From NCBI GenBank assembly GCA_942491735.1, contig CALOCN010000001.1, positions 496,001 to 560,000 on the forward strand: a stretch of DNA of 64,000 nucleotides, in the 5' to 3' direction. Positions within the stretch are counted from its first letter, which is position 1, and each line of letters begins with the position of its first letter. The position numbers and the translations under genes are program-made. Under the pieces are notes generated by a model. It saw only the letters and a program-made list of their open reading frames with translations. It was not told the origin of the DNA and made no database searches. Shown piece after piece: positions 43,874-52,134 of the stretch. This DNA is from CALOCN01 sp942491735. Its GTDB lineage: Bacteria > Eisenbacteria > RBG-16-71-46 > JABDJR01.

Positions 43874-44476
43874 TCACGAAGCCCGATTGCGGTACAGGTT
43901 CCTGTCCGCCACCCCGGCCATCCTGTCGATGTCCAGGGGCATGCCCAGGAACTCCTGGATCCGGGTGGCCGCCGCCCGGGGGTCCTGCAACACCTCGGTG
44001 TACTTGAGCTCCAGCGACTGGAAGCAGTCGCGATAGCGCATGACAAACCGGGCCCGTTCCAGGTCCTGCTCGTAGGCCTTGATCATCTGGGCGTCGTCCG
44101 TCTCGTGGGTTTCGCCGCGCCGGTCCAGCATCTTGGCCTGGGACGCCAGAACCTCCTCGATCTCCCGGAACATGAAGACAACCTTGTAGTTGTTCTCCAG
44201 GGGGAGATCCTTGAGCAGGAAGGCGATGACCTTGACCGCCTTGCCCCGGGCATCGCGCACCCATCGCTTGTCCTTGGCCTGGGCCAGGTCCTTGACCCGC
44301 TCGTCCTCGTAGTAGCCCTTGGGATTGTCCTCGTCGGCGGTGCGTTGGCCGTCCTGGACGATGGGCACGCCGCCCGCCTCCAGCATCTTCATGGCCATGG
44401 AGGTGCCGGAGCGCGGCAGGCCGGAAACCACCACGATGGGCTTGCCGAAACGGAGGCGTCTGAGGAACTGCTTCAT
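43874..44476 (-). CDS. Sulfotransferase-family P-loop protein
   Basis: The 200-residue protein opens with the PAPS-binding P-loop of sulfotransferases (VVVSGLPRSGTSMAMKML) and has a later VVFMFREIEEVLASQ segment like the 3'-phosphate-binding motif. It is shorter than many members but seems complete. It would transfer sulfate from PAPS to a hydroxyl or amine acceptor, unknown here. It begins the minus-strand efflux series and diverges from the phosphodiesterase cluster. Confidence 0.85.
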   Translation of the reverse strand: MKQFLRRLRFGKPIVVVSGLPRSGTSMAMKMLEAGGVPIVQDGQRTADEDNPKGYYEDERVKDLAQAKDKRWVRDARGKAVKVIAFLLKDLPLENNYKVVFMFREIEEVLASQAKMLDRRGETHETDDAQMIKAYEQDLERARFVMRYRDCFQSLELKYTEVLQDPRAAATRIQEFLGMPLDIDRMAGVADRNLYRNRAS

Positions 44477-44500
44477 GCGGGGGCCGGTTGGGTTCCTTGC

Positions 44501-44515
44501 CGGGGATGATCCCCG
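44501..44515. promoter_or_regulatory. 15-base GC palindrome in divergent gap
   Basis: CGGGGAT-G-ATCCCCG is a perfect inverted repeat 25 bases upstream of the sulfotransferase start, in the 237-base gap between divergent operons. It could be an operator or a leader hairpin. A related 12-base palindrome, CGGGGATCCCCG, is at 24866-24877. Confidence 0.3.
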
Positions 44516-44713
44516 TGAGCGACTGGGTAATGGGAGCGGAGTGCGCAGCGGTCAAATCTGCACCATGGTCGGCAGGGTCGCAAGTCGTCGTTTTCTCCAT
44601 CTCTGCGGGCTGCTAGGCTTTATGGGCCTTTTCTTGGGGCCGATACCGTAGATGGGGGCCGACCTTCCCCGGCTGTCCGCCACCTCGCCTTCTTCCGGAT
44701 AGGTGCTATCACA

Positions 44714-46939
44714 TTGTCCCGTAATCTATTACAGAGTTCGCTGGTGCGTGGTGGACCCACCCGCACAGGGCTCGGGCTGCTGCTGGTCGTCGTGTCCCTC
44801 ACCGGAGTGGCCGCGCCGGTCGAGGCCTATGTGGGTCCCGGAGCCGGGTTTGCGCTCTTTTCCTCGTTCCTGGTGTTCTTTACCACCATCCTGGTGGTGT
44901 TCCTTCTCTTCCTGGTCTGGCCGTTTCGCGCTGCGTTCTACAAGATCAAGACCCGCAACAGGCCCAAGCCCCTCAAGAAGCGCTTCATCGTGGTCGGTTT
45001 CGACGGTCAGGACCCGCAAATCACCGAACGCCTCATGGCCCAGGGCAAGCTTCCCAATCACTCCCGGCTGGCCGAGATGGGTTGCTATCACGCTCTCGAG
45101 TCCACCTGTCCCTCGGTGTCTCCCGTGGCCTGGTCCACCTTCGCCACCGGAGTGAACCCGGGCAAGCACAACGTCTTCGACTTCATCGACCGGGATCCGC
45201 GCAGCTACTACCCGCGGCTCGCCTCCACCGAGATCGGTTCCGTGGACAAGTACTTCAAGCTGGGCAAGTACCGCATCCCGATGGAGAAGCCGGTGCTGCG
45301 GCTGCTGCGCAAATCCAAGCCGTTCTGGTCCATCCTCGGATCGCACCGCCACTGGAGCACCATCCTGCGGGTGCCCATCACCTTCCCCCCCGAGAAGTTC
45401 TACGGCGCCCAGCTCTCGGCCATGTGCGTCCCGGATCTGCTGGGGACCCAGGGCACCTTCATGCTGTTCACCACCCGCGAGGACGGCAAGCGCTACAAGG
45501 AAGGCGGGAAACGCATCACCCTCAGCGGCTCCGGGGATGTGTTCAAGACCGCTCTGGAGGGACCCGAGAACCTGTTTCTTGCCGACCAACCCCCGCTCGC
45601 CGTGCCCATGACCCTCACCCTGGATCGGGCCAAACAGCGGGTGCGGGTCAAGCTGGGCAAGGAACAACGCGACCTCGCCCTGCAGGAGCTGTCGGACTGG
45701 ATCACGGTGGAGTTCAGCGCCGCGCCGGGGGTCAAGGTCAAGGGCATCTGCCGCATGCAGGTGGTGGAGATGGACACGGAGTTCTCGCTCTATGTCACCC
45801 CGCTCAACATCGATCCCGGGAAGCCGGCCATGCCCATCTCGGAGCCGGGCTACTACTCCACCTATCTCTCCAAGCGGATCGGCAACTTCTGTACGTTGGG
45901 TCTGGCCGAGGACACCTGGGCGCTCAACGAAGGGGTGACCACCGACGACACCTTTCTCCAGCAGTCCTACGACATCGACCGCGAGCGGCAGGACATGTTC
46001 TTCGCCAGCCTTTCCGACCTGAAGGAGGGGAGCCTGGTCTGTGTCTTCGATGCGGCGGACCGGATCCAGCACATGTTCTGGCGCTACACCGAGCCGGGTC
46101 ACCCCGCGGCGAAGGGCATCGACAATCCCAGGCATGCCGATGCCATCGAGAAGATCTACATCCACAACGACGGCATCGTGGGCAAGGTCCTGGATCGGAT
46201 CGGCAAGGACGACGTGCTCATGGTCCTCTCCGATCACGGCATGACCTCCTTCCGGCGGGGGGTGAACCTCAACCGCTGGCTCCGCGACAACGGATACCTC
46301 TTCCTCAAACCGGGCAAGGAGGGCTCCGAGGACTGGCTGGTCGACGTGGACTGGTCCCGCACCCGTGCCTACGTGGTGGGGCTCTCGGGGCTCTATCTGA
46401 ACCTGAAGGGGCGGGAGTCCCAGGGCATCGTGGAGCCCGGTGACGAAGCCCGGGCGCTGAAGCAGGAACTCATGAAGAAGCTGCGCGGATACAAGGACCC
46501 CGAGACCGGCGACGTCGCGATCAACGAACTCTTCGATACCCAGGTCATCTACAACGGTCCCTACACCCGCAACGCGCCCGACTTCATTGTCGGCTACAAC
46601 TCGGGCTACCGGGTGTCCTGGGACTGTGCCACCGGGGTGGTGGATGCCCCCACCTTCGAGGACAACGTGAAGGCGTGGAGCGGCGATCACATCGTGGACC
46701 CGAGTCTCGTGCCCGGCATCTTCTTCTGCAACTACCCCATCGCCCGGTCCAACCCGTCCCTGCTCGACATTGCTCCTACCGCGTTGCAGGTTTTTGGTCT
46801 GCCCACCCCGGCCCATATGGAAGGGTCCGCGCTCTTCGCGCCCGCGGTGCTCAATCCCAAGGCCCGCCCCGGCGGATCCACGACCCCGGTGGAGACCAAG
46901 AGCGACATTGCCGCCTCGGCGGCACGTTCGGAGACCTAG
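44714..46939 (+). CDS. Membrane-anchored alkaline-phosphatase-superfamily phosphodiesterase
   Basis: The frame begins with TTG at 44714, 9 bases after AGGTG; an in-frame GTG at 44744 is an alternative. There are one or two N-terminal membrane helices (about 19-38 and 45-70), then a type I phosphodiesterase/nucleotide pyrophosphatase domain. Metal-site motifs are FIVVGFDGQDP (Asp97), the nucleophile segment SPVAWSTFATG, CVFDAADRIQHMFW, MVLSDHGM and WSGDHI. It is 741 residues long. It is paralogous to the next gene, which starts 3 bases after its stop. The active domain should face the periplasm. The substrate is unknown. Confidence 0.88.
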   Translation: MSRNLLQSSLVRGGPTRTGLGLLLVVVSLTGVAAPVEAYVGPGAGFALFSSFLVFFTTILVVFLLFLVWPFRAAFYKIKTRNRPKPLKKRFIVVGFDGQDPQITERLMAQGKLPNHSRLAEMGCYHALESTCPSVSPVAWSTFATGVNPGKHNVFDFIDRDPRSYYPRLASTEIGSVDKYFKLGKYRIPMEKPVLRLLRKSKPFWSILGSHRHWSTILRVPITFPPEKFYGAQLSAMCVPDLLGTQGTFMLFTTREDGKRYKEGGKRITLSGSGDVFKTALEGPENLFLADQPPLAVPMTLTLDRAKQRVRVKLGKEQRDLALQELSDWITVEFSAAPGVKVKGICRMQVVEMDTEFSLYVTPLNIDPGKPAMPISEPGYYSTYLSKRIGNFCTLGLAEDTWALNEGVTTDDTFLQQSYDIDRERQDMFFASLSDLKEGSLVCVFDAADRIQHMFWRYTEPGHPAAKGIDNPRHADAIEKIYIHNDGIVGKVLDRIGKDDVLMVLSDHGMTSFRRGVNLNRWLRDNGYLFLKPGKEGSEDWLVDVDWSRTRAYVVGLSGLYLNLKGRESQGIVEPGDEARALKQELMKKLRGYKDPETGDVAINELFDTQVIYNGPYTRNAPDFIVGYNSGYRVSWDCATGVVDAPTFEDNVKAWSGDHIVDPSLVPGIFFCNYPIARSNPSLLDIAPTALQVFGLPTPAHMEGSALFAPAVLNPKARPGGSTTPVETKSDIAASAARSET

Positions 46940-46942
46940 CCC

Positions 46943-48958
46943 ATGCCACACACCACGCTTCGCGTCGCCCATCCCATCGTGTACCTATCCATCCTTGCCG
47001 TGGTGGTTTCCTGCCTTGGTGCCCCCCATGGCGTCTCGGCCCAGTCCGATGCCCGCAAGGTGATCGTGCTCGGGTTCGACGGCATGGACCATGAGCTGAC
47101 CAGCGAGCTCATCGCCCAGGGTCAGCTTCCCAACCTGGCCCGCCTGGCCGAGACCGGCACCTACCAGCCCCTGGGGACCTCCATTCCGCCCCAGAGCCCG
47201 GTGGCCTGGTCCAACTTCATCACCGGCATGGATTCCGGCGGTCACGGCATCTTCGACTTCGTTCATCGCGACCCGAAGACCCTCATGCCCTATCTCTCCA
47301 CCTCGAAGACCGAAGAGGGGGGACGCACGCTCAAGTTCGGCCAGTACCAGATCCCGCTTTCCGGCGGGGGTACGGAACTCATGCGTCGCGGCGAGGCGTT
47401 CTGGGAGGTCCTGGCCCGCAACGGGATCCCCTCGACCATCGTGCGGATGCCGGCCAACTATCCGCCCTCGGAGACCGCCGACCAGGAAATCAGCGGCATG
47501 GGCACGCCGGATATTCGCGGCACCTACGGGACGTTCTCCTTCTACACCTTCGATGCCTCCGCCTACGATCTGGGGAGCGTGAGCGGCGGGGAGATCTACG
47601 AGGTGAGCGCGCTCAACCATGTGGTGCGTGCGGAGCTCGAGGGACCCGACAACCCGTTCTTCGTCAAGCGCACCCAGGCCAAGGTTCCGTTCTCGGTCTA
47701 TCTCGACTCCCGGGAGCCGGTGGCGGTCCTGGACGTCCAGGGGCAGGAGCAATTGCTCAAGGAGGGAGAGTGGTCCGAGTGGATCCCCATCCACTACGAC
47801 TTCGTGAACATCCCCTGGTTGCAGCCGGTGCTTCGGGTTCTCCCCGGCACCAACGTCCCGGCCATGGTGCGGTTCTACCTCAAACAGGTTCGCCCCAACT
47901 TCGAGCTCTACGCGACTCCCGTCAACTTTGACCCCATGAAACCGGCCACCCCCATCTCCAACCCGGGTGACTACTGCGCCCATCTGGCCGATGCCACCGG
48001 ACGCTACTACACGCAGGGGATGCCCGAGGACACCCACGCCCTGGGGGAAGGGGTGTTCGGCTACGACGAGTTCCTGGCCCAGGCCCGGATCACCGGCGAG
48101 GAGTTCATCACCCAGTACGAGCAGGTGTTGGGCGAGTTCGACGAGGGCCTCCTGTTCTACTACTTCGGGAACCTCGACCAGATCTGTCACATGATGTGGC
48201 GGGCCATGGATCCCCAGCACCCGGCCTATGACGCCGAGCGGGACGCCCCCTATGCCGAGGCGGTGCGCGACGTCTATCGCCGCATGGACGAGGTGGTGGG
48301 CTACACCCTGGAGAACATGGATGCGCAAACCACGCTCATCGTCATGTCGGACCATGGATTCACCAGCTTCCGCCGGGGATTCCATCTCAACGCCTGGCTC
48401 CGGGACGAGGGTTATCTCACCGAGACCAACCCGGGTCTGCGCAACGACCCCGGATTCCTTACCAACGTCAACTGGCGCAAGACCAAGGCCTACGGTCTGG
48501 GGCTCAACGGGCTGTATATCAACCTGGAGGGGCGCGAAGAGCACGGGATCGTGTCCGAAGCGGACCGCGAGGCGCTCATGGATGAGATTTCCCGCAAGCT
48601 CCTCGCCGCGATCGATCCGGAGACCGGCGAGCATGCGGTGACCAGGATGTACAAGCGGGAAGAGGCGTTCAAGGACCGGGGCAACCTGGAGATCGGTCCG
48701 GACCTCGTGGTGGGCTACGCGAAACGGACCCGGTGCTCGAACGACTCGGCCAAGGGAGCCATTCCCCGGGACCAGTACGAGGACAACGAGGAAGCCTGGA
48801 GCGGGGACCACTGCATGGACCACGAAGCGGTGCCCGGGATCCTGTTCACCAGTCGTCCGTTGAAGAAGGCCGCGCCCAGCCTGCAGGACCTTGCCGCGGC
48901 CATCCTGGCCGAGTTCGGTCTGGAGTGGGATCGCAAGGGGCAGAGCTCCGAGGAGTAG
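46943..48958 (+). CDS. Exported alkaline-phosphatase-superfamily phosphodiesterase (paralogue)
   Basis: The 671 residues start with a signal peptide (IVYLSILAVVVSCLGAPHGVSA). They repeat the motifs of the previous protein: VIVLGFDGMD (Asp46), QSPVAWSNFITG, YYFGNLDQICHMMW, LIVMSDHGFTSFRRG and WSGDHCMD. The shared sequence between the motifs marks a tandem duplication. Unlike its partner it lacks the extra membrane helix and is probably periplasmic. It ends 4 bases before a very small gene. The metal residues appear complete, so it should be active on a phosphate ester. Confidence 0.88.
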   Translation: MPHTTLRVAHPIVYLSILAVVVSCLGAPHGVSAQSDARKVIVLGFDGMDHELTSELIAQGQLPNLARLAETGTYQPLGTSIPPQSPVAWSNFITGMDSGGHGIFDFVHRDPKTLMPYLSTSKTEEGGRTLKFGQYQIPLSGGGTELMRRGEAFWEVLARNGIPSTIVRMPANYPPSETADQEISGMGTPDIRGTYGTFSFYTFDASAYDLGSVSGGEIYEVSALNHVVRAELEGPDNPFFVKRTQAKVPFSVYLDSREPVAVLDVQGQEQLLKEGEWSEWIPIHYDFVNIPWLQPVLRVLPGTNVPAMVRFYLKQVRPNFELYATPVNFDPMKPATPISNPGDYCAHLADATGRYYTQGMPEDTHALGEGVFGYDEFLAQARITGEEFITQYEQVLGEFDEGLLFYYFGNLDQICHMMWRAMDPQHPAYDAERDAPYAEAVRDVYRRMDEVVGYTLENMDAQTTLIVMSDHGFTSFRRGFHLNAWLRDEGYLTETNPGLRNDPGFLTNVNWRKTKAYGLGLNGLYINLEGREEHGIVSEADREALMDEISRKLLAAIDPETGEHAVTRMYKREEAFKDRGNLEIGPDLVVGYAKRTRCSNDSAKGAIPRDQYEDNEEAWSGDHCMDHEAVPGILFTSRPLKKAAPSLQDLAAAILAEFGLEWDRKGQSSEE

Positions 48959-48962
48959 ACGC

Positions 48963-49157
48963 ATGTTCGGATCCGACAAGATCAAACTCGACAAGGACCT
49001 CCTGACCAAGCTCCGCAAGGTGTCGGAGATTGCCGGGTACGCCTCGGTCGAGGAGTTCATCACCCACGCGCTCGAGAAGGAACTCGCCCAGCTGGAAGGG
49101 GCGGAGTCCGAGGAAGAGATCAAGAAGCGGCTCCGGGGCCTGGGATATCTCTCCTAG
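48963..49157 (+). CDS. Small ribbon-helix-helix-like protein
   Basis: This 64-residue gene starts 4 bases after the second phosphodiesterase. The sequence (IKLDKDLLTKLRKVSEIAGY, then SVEEFITHALEKEL) has the strand-helix-helix rhythm of Arc/MetJ-type regulators, followed by a charged helical tail. It might control this operon or act as a small adaptor. The tight spacing and GC3-rich codons support a real gene; the fold is inference. Confidence 0.7.
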   Translation: MFGSDKIKLDKDLLTKLRKVSEIAGYASVEEFITHALEKELAQLEGAESEEEIKKRLRGLGYLS

Positions 49158-49190
49158 GCCGGCGGCACCTCCGCGGATGAAGGACACTGC

Positions 49191-50033
49191 ATGTCGCTGA
49201 TCAATCGTTTGCTTGGAGCGCTCATTGACGGGATGTTGTTCCCGTTCAAGACGCTTCCCCCTGCCGTGGGCGTGGCCGTGGTTTCGCTCGTGGTCGGAAT
49301 CGGCATGCTGTTCATCTTCAAGCTGACCTCGGATCAGACCCGCATTGCGCGGGTCAAGGACCTGATCATGTCCGGGTTCTACGAGATCCGGTTGCGCAAC
49401 GACAGCCTGGCTTCGGTCATCCGGGCCCAGTTCCGTATCCTGGGTCACAATCTCAGGTACGTGGCGCTCTCGCTGGTTCCGTTGGTCTGGATGCTGATCC
49501 CGGTGGTGCTCATCATCGCCCAGCTCCAGGCCTACTACGGCTACGAGGGGCTGAAACCGGGGGAGACCGCGCTGTTCCAGGTCACTCTCAAGAGCGACTG
49601 GCGGGAAAAGGCCGGCACTCCGGATGCCGAGCGCCCGGACCTGCAGCTGCAGCTTCCCGAGGGTCTGCACACGGACGCGCCCCCGGTGTGGATCCCGGCC
49701 AAGCGGGAGATGGCCTGGCGCATCGTCGCCGATGACTGGGGCGACCACGAGGTCCAGGTGGCCCTGGGAGGGGAGACGTATTCCAAGGGCGTGCACGTCA
49801 CCCAATCCACCGGACGACGCACCCCGTTCCGGTCCGCCGGGTTCATGGACCAGGTTCTCTACCCGGCCGAGGCGGGGCTCCCCGGGTCCAGCCCGGTGGC
49901 GAGGATCAGCGTCGCCTACGCGGACGCGGAGATCACCCTGTTCGGGCTTGCAACCCATTGGCTGATTGCCTTCTTCCTGCTCTCCATCGTGTTTGCCTTC
50001 GCCCTGAAAGATCGGTTCGGCGTCACGATCTAG
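49191..50033 (+). CDS. DUF106/EMC3-like three-helix membrane protein
   Basis: The 280-residue protein has a helix at about 22-44 (LPPAVGVAVVSLVVGIGMLF), a basic helical hairpin (SDQTRIARVKDLIMSGFYEI, then ASVIRAQFRILGHN), and a second helix at 92-112. An outer domain of about 135 residues and a third helix near 253-273 follow. The helix-coiled coil-helix start recalls the DUF106/EMC3/TMCO1 branch of the Oxa1 superfamily, which helps to insert membrane proteins. It belongs to the operon of the two phosphodiesterases. The link to Oxa1 is from topology and remembered sequence character, not a search. Confidence 0.65.
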   Translation: MSLINRLLGALIDGMLFPFKTLPPAVGVAVVSLVVGIGMLFIFKLTSDQTRIARVKDLIMSGFYEIRLRNDSLASVIRAQFRILGHNLRYVALSLVPLVWMLIPVVLIIAQLQAYYGYEGLKPGETALFQVTLKSDWREKAGTPDAERPDLQLQLPEGLHTDAPPVWIPAKREMAWRIVADDWGDHEVQVALGGETYSKGVHVTQSTGRRTPFRSAGFMDQVLYPAEAGLPGSSPVARISVAYADAEITLFGLATHWLIAFFLLSIVFAFALKDRFGVTI

Positions 50034-50037
50034 GTTG

Positions 50038-50144
50038 TGCTAATATATTAGCAAGACCCCGCGCTCGGTGGTACAACCACCAATCCTCAAAGAGGTTACA
50101 AGCATGATCGGCACGCTTCTGCGCCGCTTCCTTGCGGGGTCTTG
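50038..50144 (+). promoter_or_regulatory. Structured leader with 16-base palindrome before serine hydrolase gene
   Basis: TGCTAATATATTAGCA (50038-50053) is a perfect palindrome. CAAGACCCCGC (50052-50062) is complementary to GCGGGGTCTTG (50134-50144), which lies inside the coding region. Within this loop are a GGTGGT/ACCACC hairpin (50067-50081), the ribosome site AGAGG (50091) and the ATG at 50104. The layout could be an operator plus a start-sequestering RNA fold. It also lies just after the stop of the upstream gene. Confidence 0.5.
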
Positions 50145-51522
50145 TCTTTTGCTATCTCCCGTCGTCACCTGGGCATCTCCCGAATCGACCATGGAAGCGC
50201 GGGCCCTGGGGTTCGTCCAGGCCATGGGTCAGGATCGTGAGGAAACCTACCTGGAGTTCCGACGGGACAACCTGACTACGCCCGAGCCGGACGGTTGGCG
50301 GGAGGTCTACGACCGCGTGGGTGAGTGGGGTCCCTTTGACGTCGAGGGGATTGATTTCTTCAGCCCCACGGAGATCCAGATCCTGGCCAGGGGGCAGGGG
50401 GTCTCGGACACGATTGTCTTCACCTTCCTCTTCGAGGCGAGCGAGACGCGGCTGATCGAAGAGGTGAACGTGTCCTTGGGGGACCCTCCCTCCCGGGGTC
50501 CCGAGCTGCCGGCGCTGGAGTTGTCGCGGGACCTCGACGCGGCAACCCTCACCGCGGCCCTGGACCGTTGGCTTGGTGTGCTGGCCGGGGAGGATCTCTT
50601 TTCCGGCGCGCTCACGGTGGTACGGGATGGCGAGACCCTGTACTCGGGCGCCTTCGGCCTGGCCAACAAGAGTTTTGCCGCGCCCAATACACCGGCTACC
50701 CGCTTCCGGGTGGGCTCCATCACCAAGTCGTTCACCAAGGTCGCCCTGGCCAGGCTCGTTCTCGAGGGGAAGATCCGTCCCCAGGACACCATCGCCGATC
50801 ACCTTCCCGACTACCCCAACCCCGAGGTGGCGGCCAAGGTCACCGTGGACCAGCTCGCCAGCCACACCTCCGGCCTGGGGGGAATGAACTTCGCCGAATT
50901 CCGCCGCCAGGGAGTCCACAATTTCCGGGAGCCGGCGGACTTCATCGGGCTATTCGCCCACGAGCCGCTCCGTTTCGAACCGGGGGAGGGCGAGAACTAC
51001 TCGAACGCCGGATACATCGTGCTGGGAGCCATCCTGGCCGCCGCCGCCGACATGCCCTACGCGGAAGTCATCCGGGAAACGGTTTTCAAGCCGGCCGGGA
51101 TGACCGAATCGGACTTCCTCTCCCTGGATCTTCCCCACCGGAATATCGCCACCGGATACTGGCACTGCCGGGAGGATCGGGAGGTCTGGTGCAACAACAC
51201 GTACCTGATGACAATCCAGGGTAGCCCGGCCGGAGGCTCCTTCTCCACCGCCATGGATCTGGTGCGGTTCGACACTGCCCTGAGGACCAACACGCTCCTC
51301 CCTGCCGCCTACACCCACTGGTATTTCAGCGGCGAATGGCCGGTGTCGGCGCAGGAACCGGCACCCGGGTCCTGGCCCGCGGGGGGGATTGCCGGGGGCG
51401 CCGAGGGGGTGAGCGCGGTCCTGATCAGCGACGGATCGGTGATCGTCTCCGTGCTGAGCAACTACGACGAACCGTCCGGGGAGGACGTTGGGGTGGCGAT
51501 CTGGAGAGCCCTCAAACCCTAG
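50104..51522 (+). CDS. Exported serine beta-lactamase-fold hydrolase
   Basis: The ATG at 50104 follows AGAGG and gives a signal peptide (to about Ala25). After an extra N-terminal domain of about 120 residues, the class C beta-lactamase/DD-peptidase fold carries SITK (Ser205, Lys208) and YSN (Tyr299, Ser300, Asn301). The usual KTG box is not evident; the corresponding area has GGIAGGAEGVSAVLI. At 472 residues it is more like an esterase or peptidase of the serine hydrolase family than a resistance enzyme. Its stop overlaps the convergent DUF2442 gene by a CTAG. Confidence 0.87.
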   Translation: MIGTLLRRFLAGSCLLLSPVVTWASPESTMEARALGFVQAMGQDREETYLEFRRDNLTTPEPDGWREVYDRVGEWGPFDVEGIDFFSPTEIQILARGQGVSDTIVFTFLFEASETRLIEEVNVSLGDPPSRGPELPALELSRDLDAATLTAALDRWLGVLAGEDLFSGALTVVRDGETLYSGAFGLANKSFAAPNTPATRFRVGSITKSFTKVALARLVLEGKIRPQDTIADHLPDYPNPEVAAKVTVDQLASHTSGLGGMNFAEFRRQGVHNFREPADFIGLFAHEPLRFEPGEGENYSNAGYIVLGAILAAAADMPYAEVIRETVFKPAGMTESDFLSLDLPHRNIATGYWHCREDREVWCNNTYLMTIQGSPAGGSFSTAMDLVRFDTALRTNTLLPAAYTHWYFSGEWPVSAQEPAPGSWPAGGIAGGAEGVSAVLISDGSVIVSVLSNYDEPSGEDVGVAIWRALKP

Positions 51523-51779
51523 GGTTCGTCGACGACCGCGGGGAGATCGCGCAGCGCCTCGGGCGCGAGGTCCGCTCCATTGGACCAACAGATGGTCCCG
51601 GCAATCGGATCGATGCGAAACTGTCGAAACTCGTCGGGATCCCTGAGACGCTCGAACACGGGACCGCTCAGTAGTGGTAGGAGGTCCACGGTCTTCCGCA
51701 TGCCATCATCAAACGAAACGTGAACGACGAACCCCTCCTTGAGGGTCGCCTCAGTCAGGTGCAGGATCTTGTTTGTCAT
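51519..51779 (-). CDS. DUF2442 protein (possible antitoxin)
   Basis: The 86-residue protein matches the DUF2442 family (LKEGFVVHVSFDDGMRKTVDL, then FRIDPIAGTICWSNGADLAPEAL). It starts 4 bases after the DUF4160 gene. DUF4160/DUF2442 pairs are common in bacterial genomes and have been proposed as toxin-antitoxin-like modules; which partner is toxic is not settled as far as I know. Confidence 0.88.
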   Translation of the reverse strand: MTNKILHLTEATLKEGFVVHVSFDDGMRKTVDLLPLLSGPVFERLRDPDEFRQFRIDPIAGTICWSNGADLAPEALRDLPAVVDEP

Positions 51780-51783
51780 AGGC

Positions 51784-52044
51784 CTACTCCAGCGGGCTGA
51801 TCTTCCGGAGGGGAAGTCGCAGTCCCGCTCGTTGCCAGTTCTCGTTCAGAGCCTCCCGATTCAGTGTTCCCCAGGTCCGGGTAAGCCTGAGAGCTTGGGG
51901 AGGCAAGTTCCCTCTCAGGACCTCAAGGCTCTCGATATCGATTGTGGCCTCCTGACCTCCATAAATCGCATGAAAGTGGGGCGGTGAGTGGTCTGCGTAG
52001 TACATGTAAACTGCGATCCCGTAAAACCAGGAAATCCGGGGCAT
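51784..52044 (-). CDS. DUF4160 protein (possible toxin partner)
   Basis: The 86 residues contain the DUF4160 hallmark ADHSPPHFHAIYGGQEATID and the preceding FYGIAVYMYY. It is the first gene of the pair with DUF2442 and diverges from gatE. The module has a less GC-strict third-base pattern than its neighbours, which fits recent acquisition. Confidence 0.9.
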   Translation of the reverse strand: MPRISWFYGIAVYMYYADHSPPHFHAIYGGQEATIDIESLEVLRGNLPPQALRLTRTWGTLNREALNENWQRAGLRLPLRKISPLE

Positions 52045-52134
52045 GCTCGTCCGTTTCCGGACGGGGTCCTGCTTCTCGGATTGCAGTGTACCGTACTATA
52101 GTCACCTGCCTCCAACCGGCAGGACCCCCCTCCC
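52045..52134. promoter_or_regulatory. Divergent promoter gap between DUF4160 and gatE
   Basis: The 90-base gap contains the palindromic ACTATAGT (52095-52102), which could serve as a -10 element on either strand. No good -35 hexamer stands 16-18 bases away in either direction. Confidence 0.25.

Noticed and set aside
50104..51522. The serine hydrolase as an antibiotic-resistance beta-lactamase
   Set aside because: It has SxxK and YSN but no clear KTG box and an extra N-terminal domain, which fits the broad esterase/peptidase group better.
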